Assembly: GCA_024180945.1 (NCBI GenBank)
Contig: JAKSGN010000005.1
Span: 4,116,192 to 4,180,191 of the forward strand
DNA from: Macrophomina tecta
Lineage: Eukaryota; Ascomycota; Dothideomycetes; Botryosphaeriales; Botryosphaeriaceae
Reading direction: 5' to 3'
Length of the DNA stretch: 64,000 nt
Part shown: positions 1 through 11,600 of the stretch, one piece after another
How the letters are laid out: every line of letters begins with the position of its first letter
How positions within the stretch are numbered: position 1 is the stretch's first letter
The notes under the pieces: generated by a model
The model's database searches: none
The model's input: only the letters and a program-made list of their open reading frames with translations
What the model was told of the DNA's origin: nothing
Made by a program: the position numbers and the translations under genes

Positions 1-140
1 TTTTCTTTCGCATACATGAATCCTCTACTCCGCCGTCCATCACCCTACTCTTTCCTCTCGAACGACACGCAAAATATATAACTTTCTACACGAAGCATTA
101 AAGCTCTCCCTAGCATATCTCGAAAATCCACAATCATCAT

Positions 141-190
141 GTAAGTTCTCACCCAGCCCTCTTCATGCGAACAAAATAACCATCTACCAG
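141..190 (+). other. probable 5'-leader intron of the small membrane protein gene
   Basis: A GTAAGT donor begins at 141 and a CTACCAG acceptor ends at 190, five bases before the ATG at 196, which sits in a CCACCATG context. The 50-bp size suits a fungal intron. Splicing would also remove the upstream ATG-TAA at 139, which could otherwise hinder initiation. This is inferred from splice signals only. Confidence 0.45.
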
Positions 191-195
191 CCACC

Positions 196-402
196 ATGAA
201 GTCCCTCGACAAGCTCGTGCTCGGTCTCGCCCTGGGAATCGGCGCCGTCGTCCTGTACGTAACGTGGTACCTCGTCAGCCGCCTCCACATGGCTGGCAAC
301 GTGGTGGCAGTCGAGGCGGCCGCGGCGGAGGCGGAGGCGCAGGCGCAGGAAAGCGACATGGAGTTGCCCAGGCTGGAGGAGGGGTCCAGCAGGGGAGAGT
401 GA
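196..402 (+). CDS. small single-pass membrane protein (68 aa)
   Basis: I do not recognise the family. The 68-residue frame has a short basic N-terminus (MKSLDK), one hydrophobic helix at about residues 7-28, and an Ala/Glu-rich tail ending in an acidic, probably disordered stretch. This is the layout of a one-helix membrane or tail-anchored protein. The start was chosen for its CCACCATG context just downstream of a likely leader intron. It is the first thing in the window and is not near any recognisable transposon sequence, so it may be a host gene. A chance ORF cannot be excluded at this length. No function is proposed. Confidence 0.45.
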   Translation: MKSLDKLVLGLALGIGAVVLYVTWYLVSRLHMAGNVVAVEAAAAEAEAQAQESDMELPRLEEGSSRGE

Positions 403-2037
403 GGGGAAGAACTTGGGTGAGCGGGTGGTTTTGGGTAGAAATTGCGCAAAATTGGAGAATGGAGCCTGAGGAGTGGGTGTGCGGGTAACAAGGAATTGAG
501 AATCTGTTTGTGCATATATATGTGATTAGTAGTGCTTCGGTTTTGTGTGGTGTAGCAAGTTGGTTCTCGGTGGTTTATACGCATGCTCTGTTTGGCGGTC
601 TCGAGGTTAGATATTTGTATTTGCTTTCCGGCCATTCTCGCTCACAGCTTCCTCTGCAGTCATCGCAACAATGGCAAGATACTCGAAATATTTCAAAGTC
701 TGTTTCTCACCAGGATGAACTGGCACGAACATTATTCTCTCCTGCGCTCGTATCTCCACTTTTATCGACTGTAGGAAGTGTTTCAATGTACGTTTGCATA
801 GAAGGATGTGAACGGGACTTTGAGAAGCGTGTTCTTATCCTCGGCCCGCCGCACAGTGAAGGAACGGATGCACATGTGCAGCTGCGTCGACAGAGCACAG
901 AAGGAGAGGCAAATGGGCATGAGCATAAGCACGTGTGCCTCTACCCAGCTCATTCGCATCCGAACATCTTTGAGATTTTGAGCCTCTCAATAAAAGTATA
1001 TACTTGAAACACCACAATTTCGTAGAGCAGTGGCAGTTCGTTTACCCTACAGTAGCGCTCTGGCATCTACTCCTCGGGGAGGTGTGCTCAGATATCACCC
1101 GGAGAAGAGTGCATGAAACGGTGTGAGATCAATTTGGAAAGGCTCTAAGAAGTTTTGCGAAGAGGAACACTGCAAAGGATCAGCAGCCGTGCCTATTAAT
1201 ATTCCCAATAGTCAGATGATAGCAAGGATCTCATTACTAATAAACAATGCTGCTCATACCAACCATGCCGTTATTTGGTAAGAGGTCTGGATTGGGAATT
1301 AAAAAACTCGCCATTGAAGCTAAGCAGGACACAAAGTGATTTGTTGGTGTAAAAACAGTGGTAGGCCTCAGCCAAACCTTGCCAAACACAAGCTTCAGGC
1401 ACGGTGGACTCGTATAGAAGCTAATTTGAAGCCACATAATAAAGAGAAAGGCTTGGGCTTGATTGTACACGTGCATTATGTGGCCGGAAGATAGGAAGAG
1501 ATAGCACGCTGAGGTTATTGTAGCGGACTGGTCACGCATTAATTCCTCTTCTCAATCGCTGGTGAAATGGCACGTGGGTCACCGGCAAAAACGTCAGGGT
1601 TATCACCTGCTAAAGCGGGGAAGACTTATATCCCTTTGAACTTTCAGGCTCTCTGCTGATGGGATTAACTCTATATCCTAATAACGCGGAAATAGATAGA
1701 GCCTTCACTTGGAAAATCTTTGGCCTTTTCCGCTAGTTATCTCCTTTTTCCCGTTCCTTAGGAGTGACACGCATCTGCAACATCTGCCACTTAATAGATG
1801 ACCTTCATCAATTGGGGTAATCGATGGATCTTGTCATTATATTTTGCCTGTGAGCCGCAGCATGACTATGTAAAGATGTGGATGGGCTCCGTAAAATTTG
1901 CAGATCCGGGTTTCATTGTGACTATAAGGTAACACGAACATGCCGTATTGTGTTAGCTGGCGCAAAACAAGACTCCGACCAGAAATAAACAATCAGGCTA
2001 CTCGGCTGCACCAACCTACAGACCTTTTTCTCTGCAG
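403..2037. other. gene-free stretch, nothing recognised
   Basis: Frames here are short and lack family motifs. The last bases (2026-2037) form a pyrimidine tract ending in CAG that looks like the acceptor for the MULE exon that follows. No donor or exon carrying the missing transposase N-terminus was found upstream. Confidence 0.5.
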
Positions 2038-3779
2038 GCTTCTGCTTCCTTAGCAGTGAGACACAAGCAGACTATCATTGGGCAATCGCAAACTTCCTCC
2101 TTAAGACTGGAACATCACGACCACGCGTGTTCATTAGCGATCAGGAAGAGGCGTTGAAGATGGCAGCTCGCTCGCTACTCCCAGAAGTTCCTCAACTATT
2201 GTGCGTATGGCACATCAATAAGAATGTCCAGACGAAGGCCCAACAGACCTGGCGGGACGCCGACGGCAGGACAAAAGAGGAGAAGCAGAAGATTGCTGAA
2301 CATAGGGCTGCTTTTATGAAGCGTTGGACTCAGGTATGCCGTCCCACATTCATTACCTAAAAGGCTTTAAAGAAGGCCATCCTACAAACAATTCATATCT
2401 AGAGCTAACTAGAGTAGCTTGTCTACGCAAAGAGGCCACTAGAGTTCCAGTTAAAATGGAACAATCTGCTCAAAGATTATAGCCATCAGCAAGAACTCTG
2501 CAGATACTTGCAGGAGAACCAATACCTCACACGCACCGAGTGGGCAGCTGCCTGGACCTCTCACTACCGCCACTACAACACGATTACAAGCTCGCCTGTT
2601 GAAGGGATGCACAAGGTGTTAAAGGACTACCTTATGACCTCTAGAGGCGACTTGTTGCGCGTTGTTGAGCGAATTGAGCAGATGGTGAAGAGCCAATACA
2701 ACAAGTACAGGAAGGAACTCGCTTCTTCTAAACATAGTATCAAATTTGAGCATCGGCTAGAAGCAATGCCGTTCCTGCCTCCTGGCATTCACGACGTTCT
2801 GACGCCACCCGCGATCGAGCGCGTCAGGCAACAGGATCTGCTGCGTCAGAAAGAGCAAAGACAACGCCGCGGAGGACATCCTTGTTCCGGCCTCTTTGAG
2901 AAGATGAACGGTCTCCCATGCCGCCATACGCTGCAAGAAGTAATGGCGGCTAGGTCAACGTTGCGACTAAACCACCTTTATGACGATCATTGGCGCTATC
3001 AACGCGAGCACGGACCGTCAGTTAGCCTGTCTCCGAGGCCACATCATTCTGTTCTGGAGCCATTACCTGCTCAGACACGAGGTGGCCCGAGGAGGAATGA
3101 GGCATCAACTCGCCGAGACCCATCAGCTTTCGAACGACGTGTGCCGCCTTCCTTACCTCAATTTCGACCTTATGGCGAACCTCAGGGTCAAACACTCACT
3201 GAAGCTTTGCGACAAGTAACTACATCTGTCACGGTATCAGCTCCCACTTCTGCTGCAAGTGTGAACCCTGTGCCTACATGTACATCTCTGTCAATACCTG
3301 CACCTGCTTCTATGCCTACTCTTACAAACCCTCGTTCGTCTCCGCCTGTGGCTGTTGCATTATCTGTTACGGTGGCTCCACCTCCTGCCTGGCGGGCCCC
3401 GTCGTTGCAGGAGTTCCTAGCTGATATTGAGCGTCGACGTTCTCAGCCCGTTCTGTATGAGTGCCACGACATGATCGCGGTGACCAACTTCTGGAGAGAG
3501 ACAGGACAGGAAGACGACCCTGTGGAGTTAATTGAAGCGCGGAATATGGCTCTTGCTACAGAAGGGCTTTTCGCTTCTTGTACTCCAACTATGGCATGGA
3601 ACTATCATTTTGGAGATATGGAGGCTTTCTATGCTGAGAGATTTGCGCAAGTCGATGCTCAGAATGCACTTATTGAGCCTCAAGATGTACCTACGCGGCG
3701 GCCTAAGCGCGCTGCAGCAATGGCGGCTTCACAGGCATGGAAAACTCTTGGACCGCGTAAGAGACCTCGACATCAGTAG
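2038..3779 (+). pseudogene. MULE (Mutator-like) transposase, 5'-truncated, one intron
   Basis: This is the C-terminal two thirds of a MULE DDE transposase. The exon from 2038 carries the FCFLSSET block typical of MULE catalytic domains, then FISDQEEALKMA with the second catalytic Asp and the CVWHINKN motif. An 84-bp intron (GTATGC at 2334, TAG ending at 2417) joins it in frame to exon 2, where SSPVEGMHKVLK supplies the catalytic Glu. A SWIM-like zinc motif follows (C...GLPCRH). The tail is Pro/Ser-rich, then basic, and ends with TAG at 3779. About 551 residues are readable. The N-terminal zinc finger and first catalytic Asp are absent upstream, so I call it truncated, although the remaining frame is open. 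Confidence 0.8.
2334..2417 (+). other. intron in MULE transposase
   Basis: Removing GTATGC...AGAGTAG (84 bp) joins two exons in the same frame and restores a continuous MULE domain across TWTQ/LVYAKRPLEF-type sequence. Unspliced, the frame ends at 2360. Confidence 0.7.
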
Positions 3780-3955
3780 AAGATTTTGAGAAGATTTTGA
3801 GCAAGTATTCGCCTCTATTTTGAGGTCTAGACATCGATGCACATTGATGGTTGTAATTTATTTTGGCGCTAGTTAAGGTATGGCTAGCGTTGGGGACAAA
3901 TCTCATCTTGGGGACAAATCTCAAAACGTTGGGGACAAATCTCACTAGCCTGATT
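3780..3955 (+). repeat. MULE 3' terminal region with three copies of a 16-mer
   Basis: After the stop codon the element continues about 175 bp and ends with three spaced copies of TTGGGGACAAATCTCA-like sequence. The same block, including the last transposase codons, recurs at 28768-28961. The two copies diverge just after CACTAGCC, which fixes the 3' end of this MULE family at about 3955. No matching 5' terminal inverted repeat was found upstream. Confidence 0.7.
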
Positions 3956-4117
3956 ATAACCGTTATAACGAGATGCCCATGTATGCAAATTGAACTACAT
4001 TCCCAGCAGCAACATGATCGCAGACGGATTAACCAAGCCGCTGTCAAAGTTAAAGTTTCAACGGTTTATTCAACAGATTGGACTAGTTAAGTTGGATTGA
4101 AGATCGTCATAAAATTG

Positions 4118-4373
4118 TGTCAACCAGAATCCCCTTGCTTTTTAGGCAACACTTATCATTGCTTCCTTAGGCTCTATATTGATTCCTTCCTCGGTATCCC
4201 CTACACCTCGGATCTTCTACTTTTCCTCGGATGTTCTCAATTCCTCGGTTATACTGTTTCAGAGTCATGTATTTAAGGACACTCATTCTCCTTCAGTTAG
4301 AAGGACAGGCAGAAATTCGATTCTCTCTTCTGACCTCACCGAGTTCGGGCCTGAGGCCCACCCAAATTCGACA
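4118..4373 (+). repeat. solo LTR with 5-bp target duplication
   Basis: A 256-bp unit starts TGTCAACCAG and ends TTCGACA. It is flanked on both sides by AATTG, a perfect 5-bp target-site duplication. It contains a TATTTAAG promoter-like box. A related copy lies at 31367-31636. TG...CA ends with TGTC/GACA termini and a 5-bp duplication are what a solo LTR should show. The parent family is unproven, and no internal region of it was recognised here. Confidence 0.65.
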
Positions 4374-4617
4374 AATTGTCTTGTCTGTTTATTTGTTTGA
4401 TCAGCGACCGAGTGGTCTGGAGGATGTGATGGAACATGAGCCCAATCGTTGGCTGATCAATGCCTTATTGCCTGATTTGTTTAAGCTTTCTGTTTGCCTC
4501 GGTTATAGTGCTAGATGCTTATAGCCAGCGCCACTCATTATTAGTAACGAACAACCAGATTTTCCATCGTCAGTTTCGCGACCTGGTTCCCATTTTGAGG
4601 CTCGCAGGACCATGCGC

Positions 4618-6052
4618 CATCACTTCTTTTCCCAAAGGCTCTGGAGCTTTGATAGTACTGCTATAACACAAGGCTTCTTCTAGTTCGCATCAATGTAGCA
4701 CTTTCGCCTTGAAGGATGGAGGAGTAAAGCTGCCGCATAAGCTGGCACCTGATCGGTAAGGCTGTAGTACTTGTCAAAAGCGTACCAAGCCATTAGAATT
4801 GCGTTCTGAAACTCAGTATCATTTGCGTGCTTATTCTTCTGCTTCTCGAGGTGCTTAACGAGGACGTCCATTGTTACTAGCGTTTTCTCAATAGAATCAA
4901 GGTCGCCTTGAGTTCCCTTCGTGACTTTCTCAAAGGGCTTAAGGAAAACGTTGATCTCGCGTAGCGTTTCCCAATAGTCAGGGGTAAGTGCGTACTTCCC
5001 AATCGCTTTACGGTGGTTCTTTACAAAGGTATCGACATGGCCTTCAAGCTCACAAGCAACCGTATTCATAGTATGCCAGCTATCCCATCGAGTATCGTTA
5101 TCCATAGGTATCATGCGACCCGCGGCGGCGAGAAATTCGTTGTAGAGAAGTTCTGAAGCCCTCATATAATCGACGATCGCATGAAGTTTTCCTAGCGGCC
5201 CAATGCCCTTCCAACTAAGTCTCTTCTTTTTTGACAACGCCGAAAGCCTTACCTCTTCATCGTACTCAATACCCTCATCAGAACTGCCATTCAGATCGTC
5301 CTCATCGCCAGGCTCAGCTTCCTGTCTGATCTCCTTTACCACCGCATCAATCGTCTCTTTGTCAGATGCGAAAATGAAGGCCTAACTGGCAAGGTTGATG
5401 ATGTAGCCGTGACAGCGAATTCGACGAGTCTTTGGCTCCCAATTGACTTGATATTGCTCCCTAAGATGCCTTGAGATAAAGCGACAGCATTTGTCATTAG
5501 AACCGTGATTATCACCAATATAGTATCCAAGCTTATGAGCAATCTCGTACCAGTCAATTATGCCATTCACGTACTCCGCTTGGTGTTGACCACCATGGCT
5601 CCCTCGTAATTGTGGTAGGCCTAGAAGAGCCTTGCGATTCTTCCCATCGGCATCGACGAAGTGTGCGACAACAGCCAGGAAAGCCTTCTTCTTATACTCA
5701 GTTGTCCAAACATCACAGGCAAGGTGTATCTCGGAGAGTGCGGAGCGGGGGTGTTGTTTTATCTCGGCTTTAGTCCGCAGGAAGGAGAGGTCGATTTTCT
5801 TTGGTATTGCGGCTCGGGACTTTGGGTAAACTTCTACTGCCATATAATTGACGCTCATAATCAGGGAGTACAGCTCCGGATACTCTACTGACTTATGTGG
5901 GAGGTTGTTGTTCACGATAAGCTGCAGTAGAGATTCCTCGAAGGCCTTTTGATTGATGGCCTTCCTGAGCATTTTTTGCTCGCGTTCATCAGCCTGGGCT
6001 TGCTGTTTCTCGCCCTGCCGTCGAAGGATCTGCTCAAGCTTCGCCTGTCCCT
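4618..6052 (-). pseudogene. hAT transposase pseudogene (hAT1)
   Basis: The frame reads from about 6052 down. It holds a basic coiled N-terminal stretch, the HLACDVWTT block with the first catalytic Asp, GLPQLRGSHGG, YYIGDNHGSND with the second Asp, and RCHGYIINLA. An in-frame TAG lies at 5382-5384 where the family has Gln (CAG). The frame then continues through IGPLGKLH, DNDTRWDSW and AALLLHPSRR to another TAG at 4680-4682 where Trp is expected. Degraded hAT sequence is still readable to about 4618. The C-terminal dimerisation block is lost. Both stops are C-to-T changes in CpA context, which fits RIP. No terminal repeats were found. Confidence 0.75.
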
Positions 6053-6054
6053 TT

Positions 6055-6200
6055 CTGTTGGATTTTGGGTAGTGAAGAGTAGTGAGGTCAGAAAGAGAGT
6101 AGATTCTGCCTGTCTCCTGAGAGGGAGGTAAGTAGGCTGGCTTATATACATAAATGAGTGCTTGAATAACCGAGGAGAATAGAAGCCGATGTTGCTATCC
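6055..6200 (-). repeat. diverged LTR-like relic
   Basis: Read on the minus strand, this segment resembles the 3' part of the 4118-4373 LTR. It has TCCTCGGTTAT, a TATA-like box, GACAGGCAGA and CTTTCTGACCTCA in the same order. It lies immediately upstream of the hAT1 frame and could serve as its promoter. Similarity is patchy and the ends are not defined. Confidence 0.4.
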
Positions 6201-6431
6201 GAAGCTTGTAAAGATGAGGAGTGGTGAGGAGGTGACAAAGAGTAGATACTGATCTTGATGCCCAAAAGAATGTAACCCGTGACGCAGTAAGGCAAAGTAG
6301 TCTGACATCTCCCCAGTTCTTTTTGCAACTTCCCATCGTTTTATCGTAGCCAAGAAAACAGCATCTTGGTTTTCGTAACCGAGAGTCGTAACTCCAGGAA
6401 GGAGTGGAGCAAGAAAGGACAGCATCTCGCC

Positions 6432-6947
6432 TTACTCGAGGAGCTCGTCGAGGGTAATAACGCCGTCGCCATTCTTGTCGTTCCTGGTGCCATGAATGAA
6501 ATTAGCATCATACTTATACAAACAGGAGAAGGAGGTGTTAGCCCTGACTTGTGGAACAAGTCGACGTAGATGGCGTCGCCGCCCTGAGCACCAATGTACT
6601 GCGTGTACTGCTGCAGGGTAAGCTTGCCGGTGCCGTCGACGTTGGCGGCGCTGAAGGCATCGGTGGTTGCGGTGCGCTCGTCGACGCCGCCCATAGCCGC
6701 GGTAGCAGCCCGGCCGCCGCGGCAGCCTGGAGTCAAAAGAGTTAGCGTTCTGCCGTGTATGTAGCTAGGGGAAGTTAAAAAACGTACCGCCGTCGCAGTT
6801 GCAGCCGAAGATGTTGCACCCGCCATAGCCGCAGAACGGGGTGCCCGCCGTGCCGTCTCTGCAGATACCATTGGTGGCATAGCAGCAGTCGGCGAGGGCG
6901 AACGGCGCAATGGCAGAAAGAATGGCGAAGAGAGTAGTGGGCTGCAT
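6432..6947 (-). CDS. secreted cysteine-rich EF-hand protein (129 aa, 3 exons)
   Basis: My model is three exons on the minus strand: 6947-6788, 6726-6549 and 6483-6432. The introns are 61 bp (GTACGT...CCAG) and 65 bp (GTCAGG...CCAG, with TGCTAAT branch). Splicing gives one frame of 390 nt. The N-terminus MQPTTLFAILSAIAPFALA is a clear signal peptide. The mature part opens DCCYATNGIC and has eight cysteines in the first half, including CNIFGCNCDGGC. The C-terminus has a degenerate EF-hand (NVDGTGKLTLQQ) and a canonical one (DKNGDGVITLDE). It is probably exported and may bind calcium. An effector-like role is speculation. The GTCAGG donor is unusual but gives the only good EF-hand reading. Confidence 0.8.
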
Positions 6948-7024
6948 AATGGCTGTGTTGGTTGTGTTTGGTTGAGCTGAGATGGTGGTTGATGGTTTAG
7001 TTTCCAGACACTGGCAGCGTCTTA

Positions 7025-7032
7025 CTTTTATA
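7025..7032 (-). promoter_or_regulatory. TATA box of the secreted protein gene
   Basis: TATAAAAG on the minus strand lies about 80 bp upstream of the ATG at 6947. Confidence 0.45.
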
Positions 7033-7059
7033 TCCCACAGTCCTCCCTCTCCCCTCATC

Positions 7060-8237
7060 GAAGCGTACGCGAACCTGAACAGGTAGCATACGGCTGAGCC
7101 CTACAGTACAAGGTCTGACAGGAGTGTACATGAACCTAAACAGGCAGTCCGTTGAAAGTTCCGTACGACTTTTGCCTAGTGTGGGTGGGTTCGCAATCCC
7201 GGAGCGTTGCAAGGTCAATAGTGCGATGGCTTCGGAGGCGGGTTTGCTGCAAGCTAGCGGCGATGGGTCATTTGCGACTGGCGACGAGGCTGCTCGGGTC
7301 GGGTTGCCCTAGAAGATCAGCGCAAATCCACATCTCGGCACTGCTTACCGATGTGCGGGGAATAGCCCTAATATGGCTTGAAACGGGAGACAGGGCTGGG
7401 CCGTTGAGGATCTGCACGTGCAATCACGCCACCTTTGGCCGAATCTTGCCTGAAAAAGGAAGAAACACCAACCGCCTCCGTCATCCCGTATAAAAGCGGG
7501 GGCTGAAAAGAAGAGCCCCACTTCGCTTTCTTAGGAGTTGCCTATACTGTATACGGTACAAGCGGCGTGCTGCACTTCGAACCGCATTTCCCCAATATCT
7601 CACTGCTCTCTCAGCATAGATGCGGCCAACATTGCATAAAGAGCGGGCCAATAATGCGCACATAGCCCACCAGCATTTACGCGATATTAGCCAGCCTAAT
7701 GCGGATTACGGGCTATGGAATGACAGTACCCTTATTCCTCTTCCTGCGGTCCAAGCATGCTACGAGCACGGTTAGAGCTGCCGTGCTAATAGCATCTAGG
7801 CAACCTCACGTTTAGGCGGCGGCTGAATATGCTTGCAGTCGGACTCGTCCAAAACGGTCCGTAGAACCTAATCCACCCGCGGAACTTGCACTTGGGCCAG
7901 CGGCCTGGGCCACGGCTTCTCTCAGCAATTCGTGCTCCCGTAAGCGGGTCTAAGCACTGGCGCGGGCTTTGCCACGGGGGATCGAGGTCGTCGTTGCATG
8001 AGATGTACCAACTGCTCGATCCGGTGCGTCTGGGCTGCGTAACGAGTAGCTTCCCCATGGAGTTAGGTATGAATAGAACTAAACACCCCAACCCCAACCC
8101 CCCCCTTCTCTCCGTCCTTCCTTCCCTTACTAATGCACGAGGCGGGTGGCCGGCCTGACGCATCTCTTCTTCGCAGGCGGTCATGCGGGCACGACTCATC
8201 GCGCAGAGTTGACATGGCGCAAAGGTTCCATACGGGG
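7060..8237. other. gene-free stretch, nothing recognised
   Basis: No open frame here has family motifs. A C-rich run near 8089-8104 (repeats of CCCCAA) is too short to be telomeric. Part of this is presumably the upstream region of the secreted protein gene. Confidence 0.5.
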
Positions 8238-8277
8238 TGTTACGGCACAGCCCTCACAGGGTTAGGAAACTGCAGAG

Positions 8278-8282
<5 letters not shown>
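8238..8282 (+). repeat. 5' end of a chromovirus-type LTR, interrupted by LINE1
   Basis: The segment begins TGTTACGGCACAGCC, matching the start of the LTRs at 14059 and 28332 and, on the minus strand, the LTR ending at 49076. After 45 bases it runs into the (GAT)n tail of LINE1. The remainder of this LTR was not recognised beyond the LINE1 5' end. Confidence 0.6.

Positions 8283-8311
<29 letters not shown>
8283..8311 (-). repeat. (ATC)n microsatellite tail of LINE1
   Basis: About nine GAT units on the plus strand lie directly at the LINE1 3' end, next to TATGAAT on the element strand. This serves as the 3' tail instead of poly(A). Confidence 0.8.
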
Positions 8312-8314
<3 letters not shown>

Positions 8315-8651
8315 CATACACCCCGTCGGCCTTAGTAGACCATAGGGACAACGAGCGCTATTCTACGCTAAGCTACATTAGGACCCCGGTTCATTCAAAG
8401 CCCAGCACGCTGTATACGAAGAAACCATTTCTCCTCCTGTTTAGCAATCTGAAAATATACGGACAAAAGCACAAACAAATGACGCTAAGCAAAACACCAG
8501 AATAAGTAAAGGAAAATATAAACGTAGAGCCATCCTCCATGCACCCCTCATACCATCCCCTCGAGATCACTTCCCGAGTGCCGTCAGTCCCTGTAGCGGC
8601 GTGACGGCTAGTTGGAGAAGGGATAAATTTGCTTTAAGAAGGATTAAGCTC

Positions 8652-11600
8652 TCAGTCTCTAGTTGCGACTAGTCTTCCCGTGGCCAGAGCAAATGCCGCC
8701 GTTACTTTGACTGCGCGCATGTCTGCTCGCCACTTCTCCGGTGGGCCATCCACATACCTACCGTCGGGTCTTTTCGTGCCCGACCATCCGCCTAGCATGA
8801 ACGCAAGGTCTCCGAATCTACTACCCAGGTCGGTCTGTAGTTGAGCCCGGCGGCCCATCCAGCGTGGACACTCTAGGAGGAAGTGCTTAACTGTTTCCCT
8901 CTCTGCTCCGCACCCGCACGAGGGTGAATCTACTCGCTTGATTTTGTACAGCGGTTCGTTCAGGTTCGCTTTCGACGTCCTTAACTGCGTAATTGCCACT
9001 GCTTCTCTATAGTTCAGTTTGTCATAGAGCCTCCTGGTGTGGAAGTGCGCCAACGCGCGATCGAGCTTGCGGATCGACTCGCCGACCTTAGAAGCTTCGA
9101 GCGTTTCCCTCCACTGTCTCATGGTAATTTCCTTACACCGAGCCAGTGCAAGCGGACGTAGCAGATTGCCTGTAGGAGGCTCTTGGTTGCTCTTCGTGGC
9201 TTGTAGTGCCAAGCTATGCGCCTTCTCGTTGCCTGCAATCCCCTCGTGCGCCGGCACCCATCTGAACTCGACCGGCGGCCCCTTGTTGCGTCTGATCTGG
9301 TCTAATAGGCGGAGAATGCTTCCAACAACTTCCTGACGCGGCATCTGTCGAGGCTTACGGAGGAGACGGAGGGTTGTCTTGCTATCGCTGTAGATAGCGT
9401 GTTTTACCTTGGCTGCATCGGGATAGTCAGCCACCATCGCGGTCGACCACGTGCCATGTATTAGTTCTACTGCTTGGTGAATCGCCTGGAGTTCTGCGAA
9501 CACGTCATCGACAGAGTTGGACTTGCCGACCGGACATGAGTGAGCGACGATGGTCGTGCCCCTACTATCCACGCAAAAGACGCCGGTTCCGAGCTTGCCG
9601 CTTCTTTGCGCCGCCACCCGTGAAGATAGCTACCTCTGACCTAGGCGGAGAGCTTGTTCGGAGCTTTGCCGGCTCTAGGGAGTCAATCTGAACGGCTGGT
9701 CTGTCGGCCCATGGCATTCTTACAAATGGGCGGATCGTTTCGAGGCGTTCAGCGTCGATTTCTCTAGCCGTCAGCATTATTCGCTGCAGCGGGGACACGA
9801 ACCTCTTGTTGGCCGGGTCGATTGCACGCTTCAGCTTCCAGAACGGGTGTTTCTGCGGCAGAGTGTGGCAGCTGACCCAAAATCGAAGCAGTTGCTGGTA
9901 GAGGCGGATCTCGACAGGTAGAATCGCTGCTTCGACTTCGAGGATGGGCAGCGCTACCGTCCGGAACGCCCCGGTGATTGCTCTGCCCGCGATTCTCTGC
10001 ACTGCCTCGAGTGATTTCATCAGTGGTGCCGTTATGGCTGGCGCCCATATTGGAGCCGCATAGTCGACCGCCGGGGCTACGGTGGCTGAGAAGAGCTGGC
10101 GCACGCTGCTAGGTCGAAGGCCCTGTAGTCGCTTTAGCGCCAGGGCTGCCTGGACGCCCCTTTTTGCGATCCTCCCCGCATGAGCCTTGAACCGGAGTTC
10201 CTGGTCGAAGATGACGCCGAGAATCTTCGCTTCTGCCTTTGGGTGCACCTCTCTTCCCTTAACTATTATCGGCTGGCCAGATCGCCTCTGCTCATTCCGC
10301 GTAAAGTGGATAAGTATCGTCTTCTCTGCTTCAAACGTCGCGCCGCTCGTCGCTTCCCACTCTTCGGCTCGAGCCACCACCGTTCTTTGAAGCTTTGCCA
10401 CGTTCTCGCTTGCGGACAATCCCGTCACCCAGGCGCTATAGTCGTCGATAAAGGCGATGGCTCCTTTGTTCTTGTTGGTTACGGACTGGACTAAGTCGGC
10501 GTTGAAGAATAGAAATAGTATCGGCGAGAGAGGCGATCCCTGCGGAAGTCCTGCCTGCGGCAGGTCCATGACCCTAGACGTCTCGCCATTCACCACCACA
10601 GAGGCGCTCCTATTGGAGCAGAACGCTTTCACCCATTTGACCAGCACTTCCGGGATCCTTCTTTGTCGGAGCCGCTGGAGGAGCACGTCTCGGGCAACGC
10701 CGTTGTAAGCCCCTTTGACGTCGAACGATAGAAGCGAGAGAACCTTGCCTTCGCGCCACGCGTCATAGATGCGTTGCTGGAGGACGGTTAGTGCCTGCAC
10801 TGTGGATCGTTGCTTCCTACCGCCGAAGTGGTTCTTAGGTAGTAGAGAGTGCTCCTCCGCCAAAGCAGAGATCCTCTCTGCCACCACTGACTCTAGCGCT
10901 TTTCCCAGCGTCGACAACAGCGAGATTGGCCTGTATCCTTGCGCCACCTCCGCTGACTTTCCTGTCTTGCGCAGCGGAATAATTCTCGCGATGCTCCAGC
11001 GGCTAGGTAAGCGGCCATGTAGTAACGATTCGTTGAAAAGCTGAAAGATATGCTTGCCAATCACTGGCCAAAGCTCGCGCCACACAACCGCGGGAATTCC
11101 GTCTGCTCCCGGTGCTTTGAATGGACTGGCCCGGGAGACGGCCTCCTTTACTTCTTCCATTGTCAGTGGTGCGTATCCGAGCTGCTCACTACAGTCCTGA
11201 GCCGCCACGGCCTGTGCGCCCCCCCGTACTTCAGGGAGCTCCGGGAAGAAGTTCCTGATCAGTGTCTCCGAGATCTCCTCGCAGGACTCCGCGTAGCCGT
11301 TCTGGTATTTGAGGCGTGTAATTCGAGCGAGTCCGCTGCTTCCTGAATCGGTAAGATACTTGGCCGCTTTCCAGATGTTGGTCGGCTCCACAAGAAAGTC
11401 CTTCCAGCACCTTTGCTTCTGACGCCTCATCGTGTCATGGAATCTTTTGGCCGCTTCCCTTGCCTGTGCCTCTAACCAGATATCTGGCTGTCCCCACCTT
11501 CGGCGCCCTCTCGCCTGGTTCCTGAAGTAGGTGTATGACCTTCGCAGTTGACTGAGGTCCGCCGTCCACCACTTCTTCACGTATGGTGACGGTCTCGCTT

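Noticed and set aside
8089..8104. C-rich CCCCAA repeats that look telomere-like
   Set aside because: Only two or three units, not the TTAGGG/CCCTAA fungal repeat, and internal to the window.
7481..8199. Frames of 60-137 codons between the secreted protein and LINE1
   Set aside because: No splice pattern, codon logic or family motif supports them.
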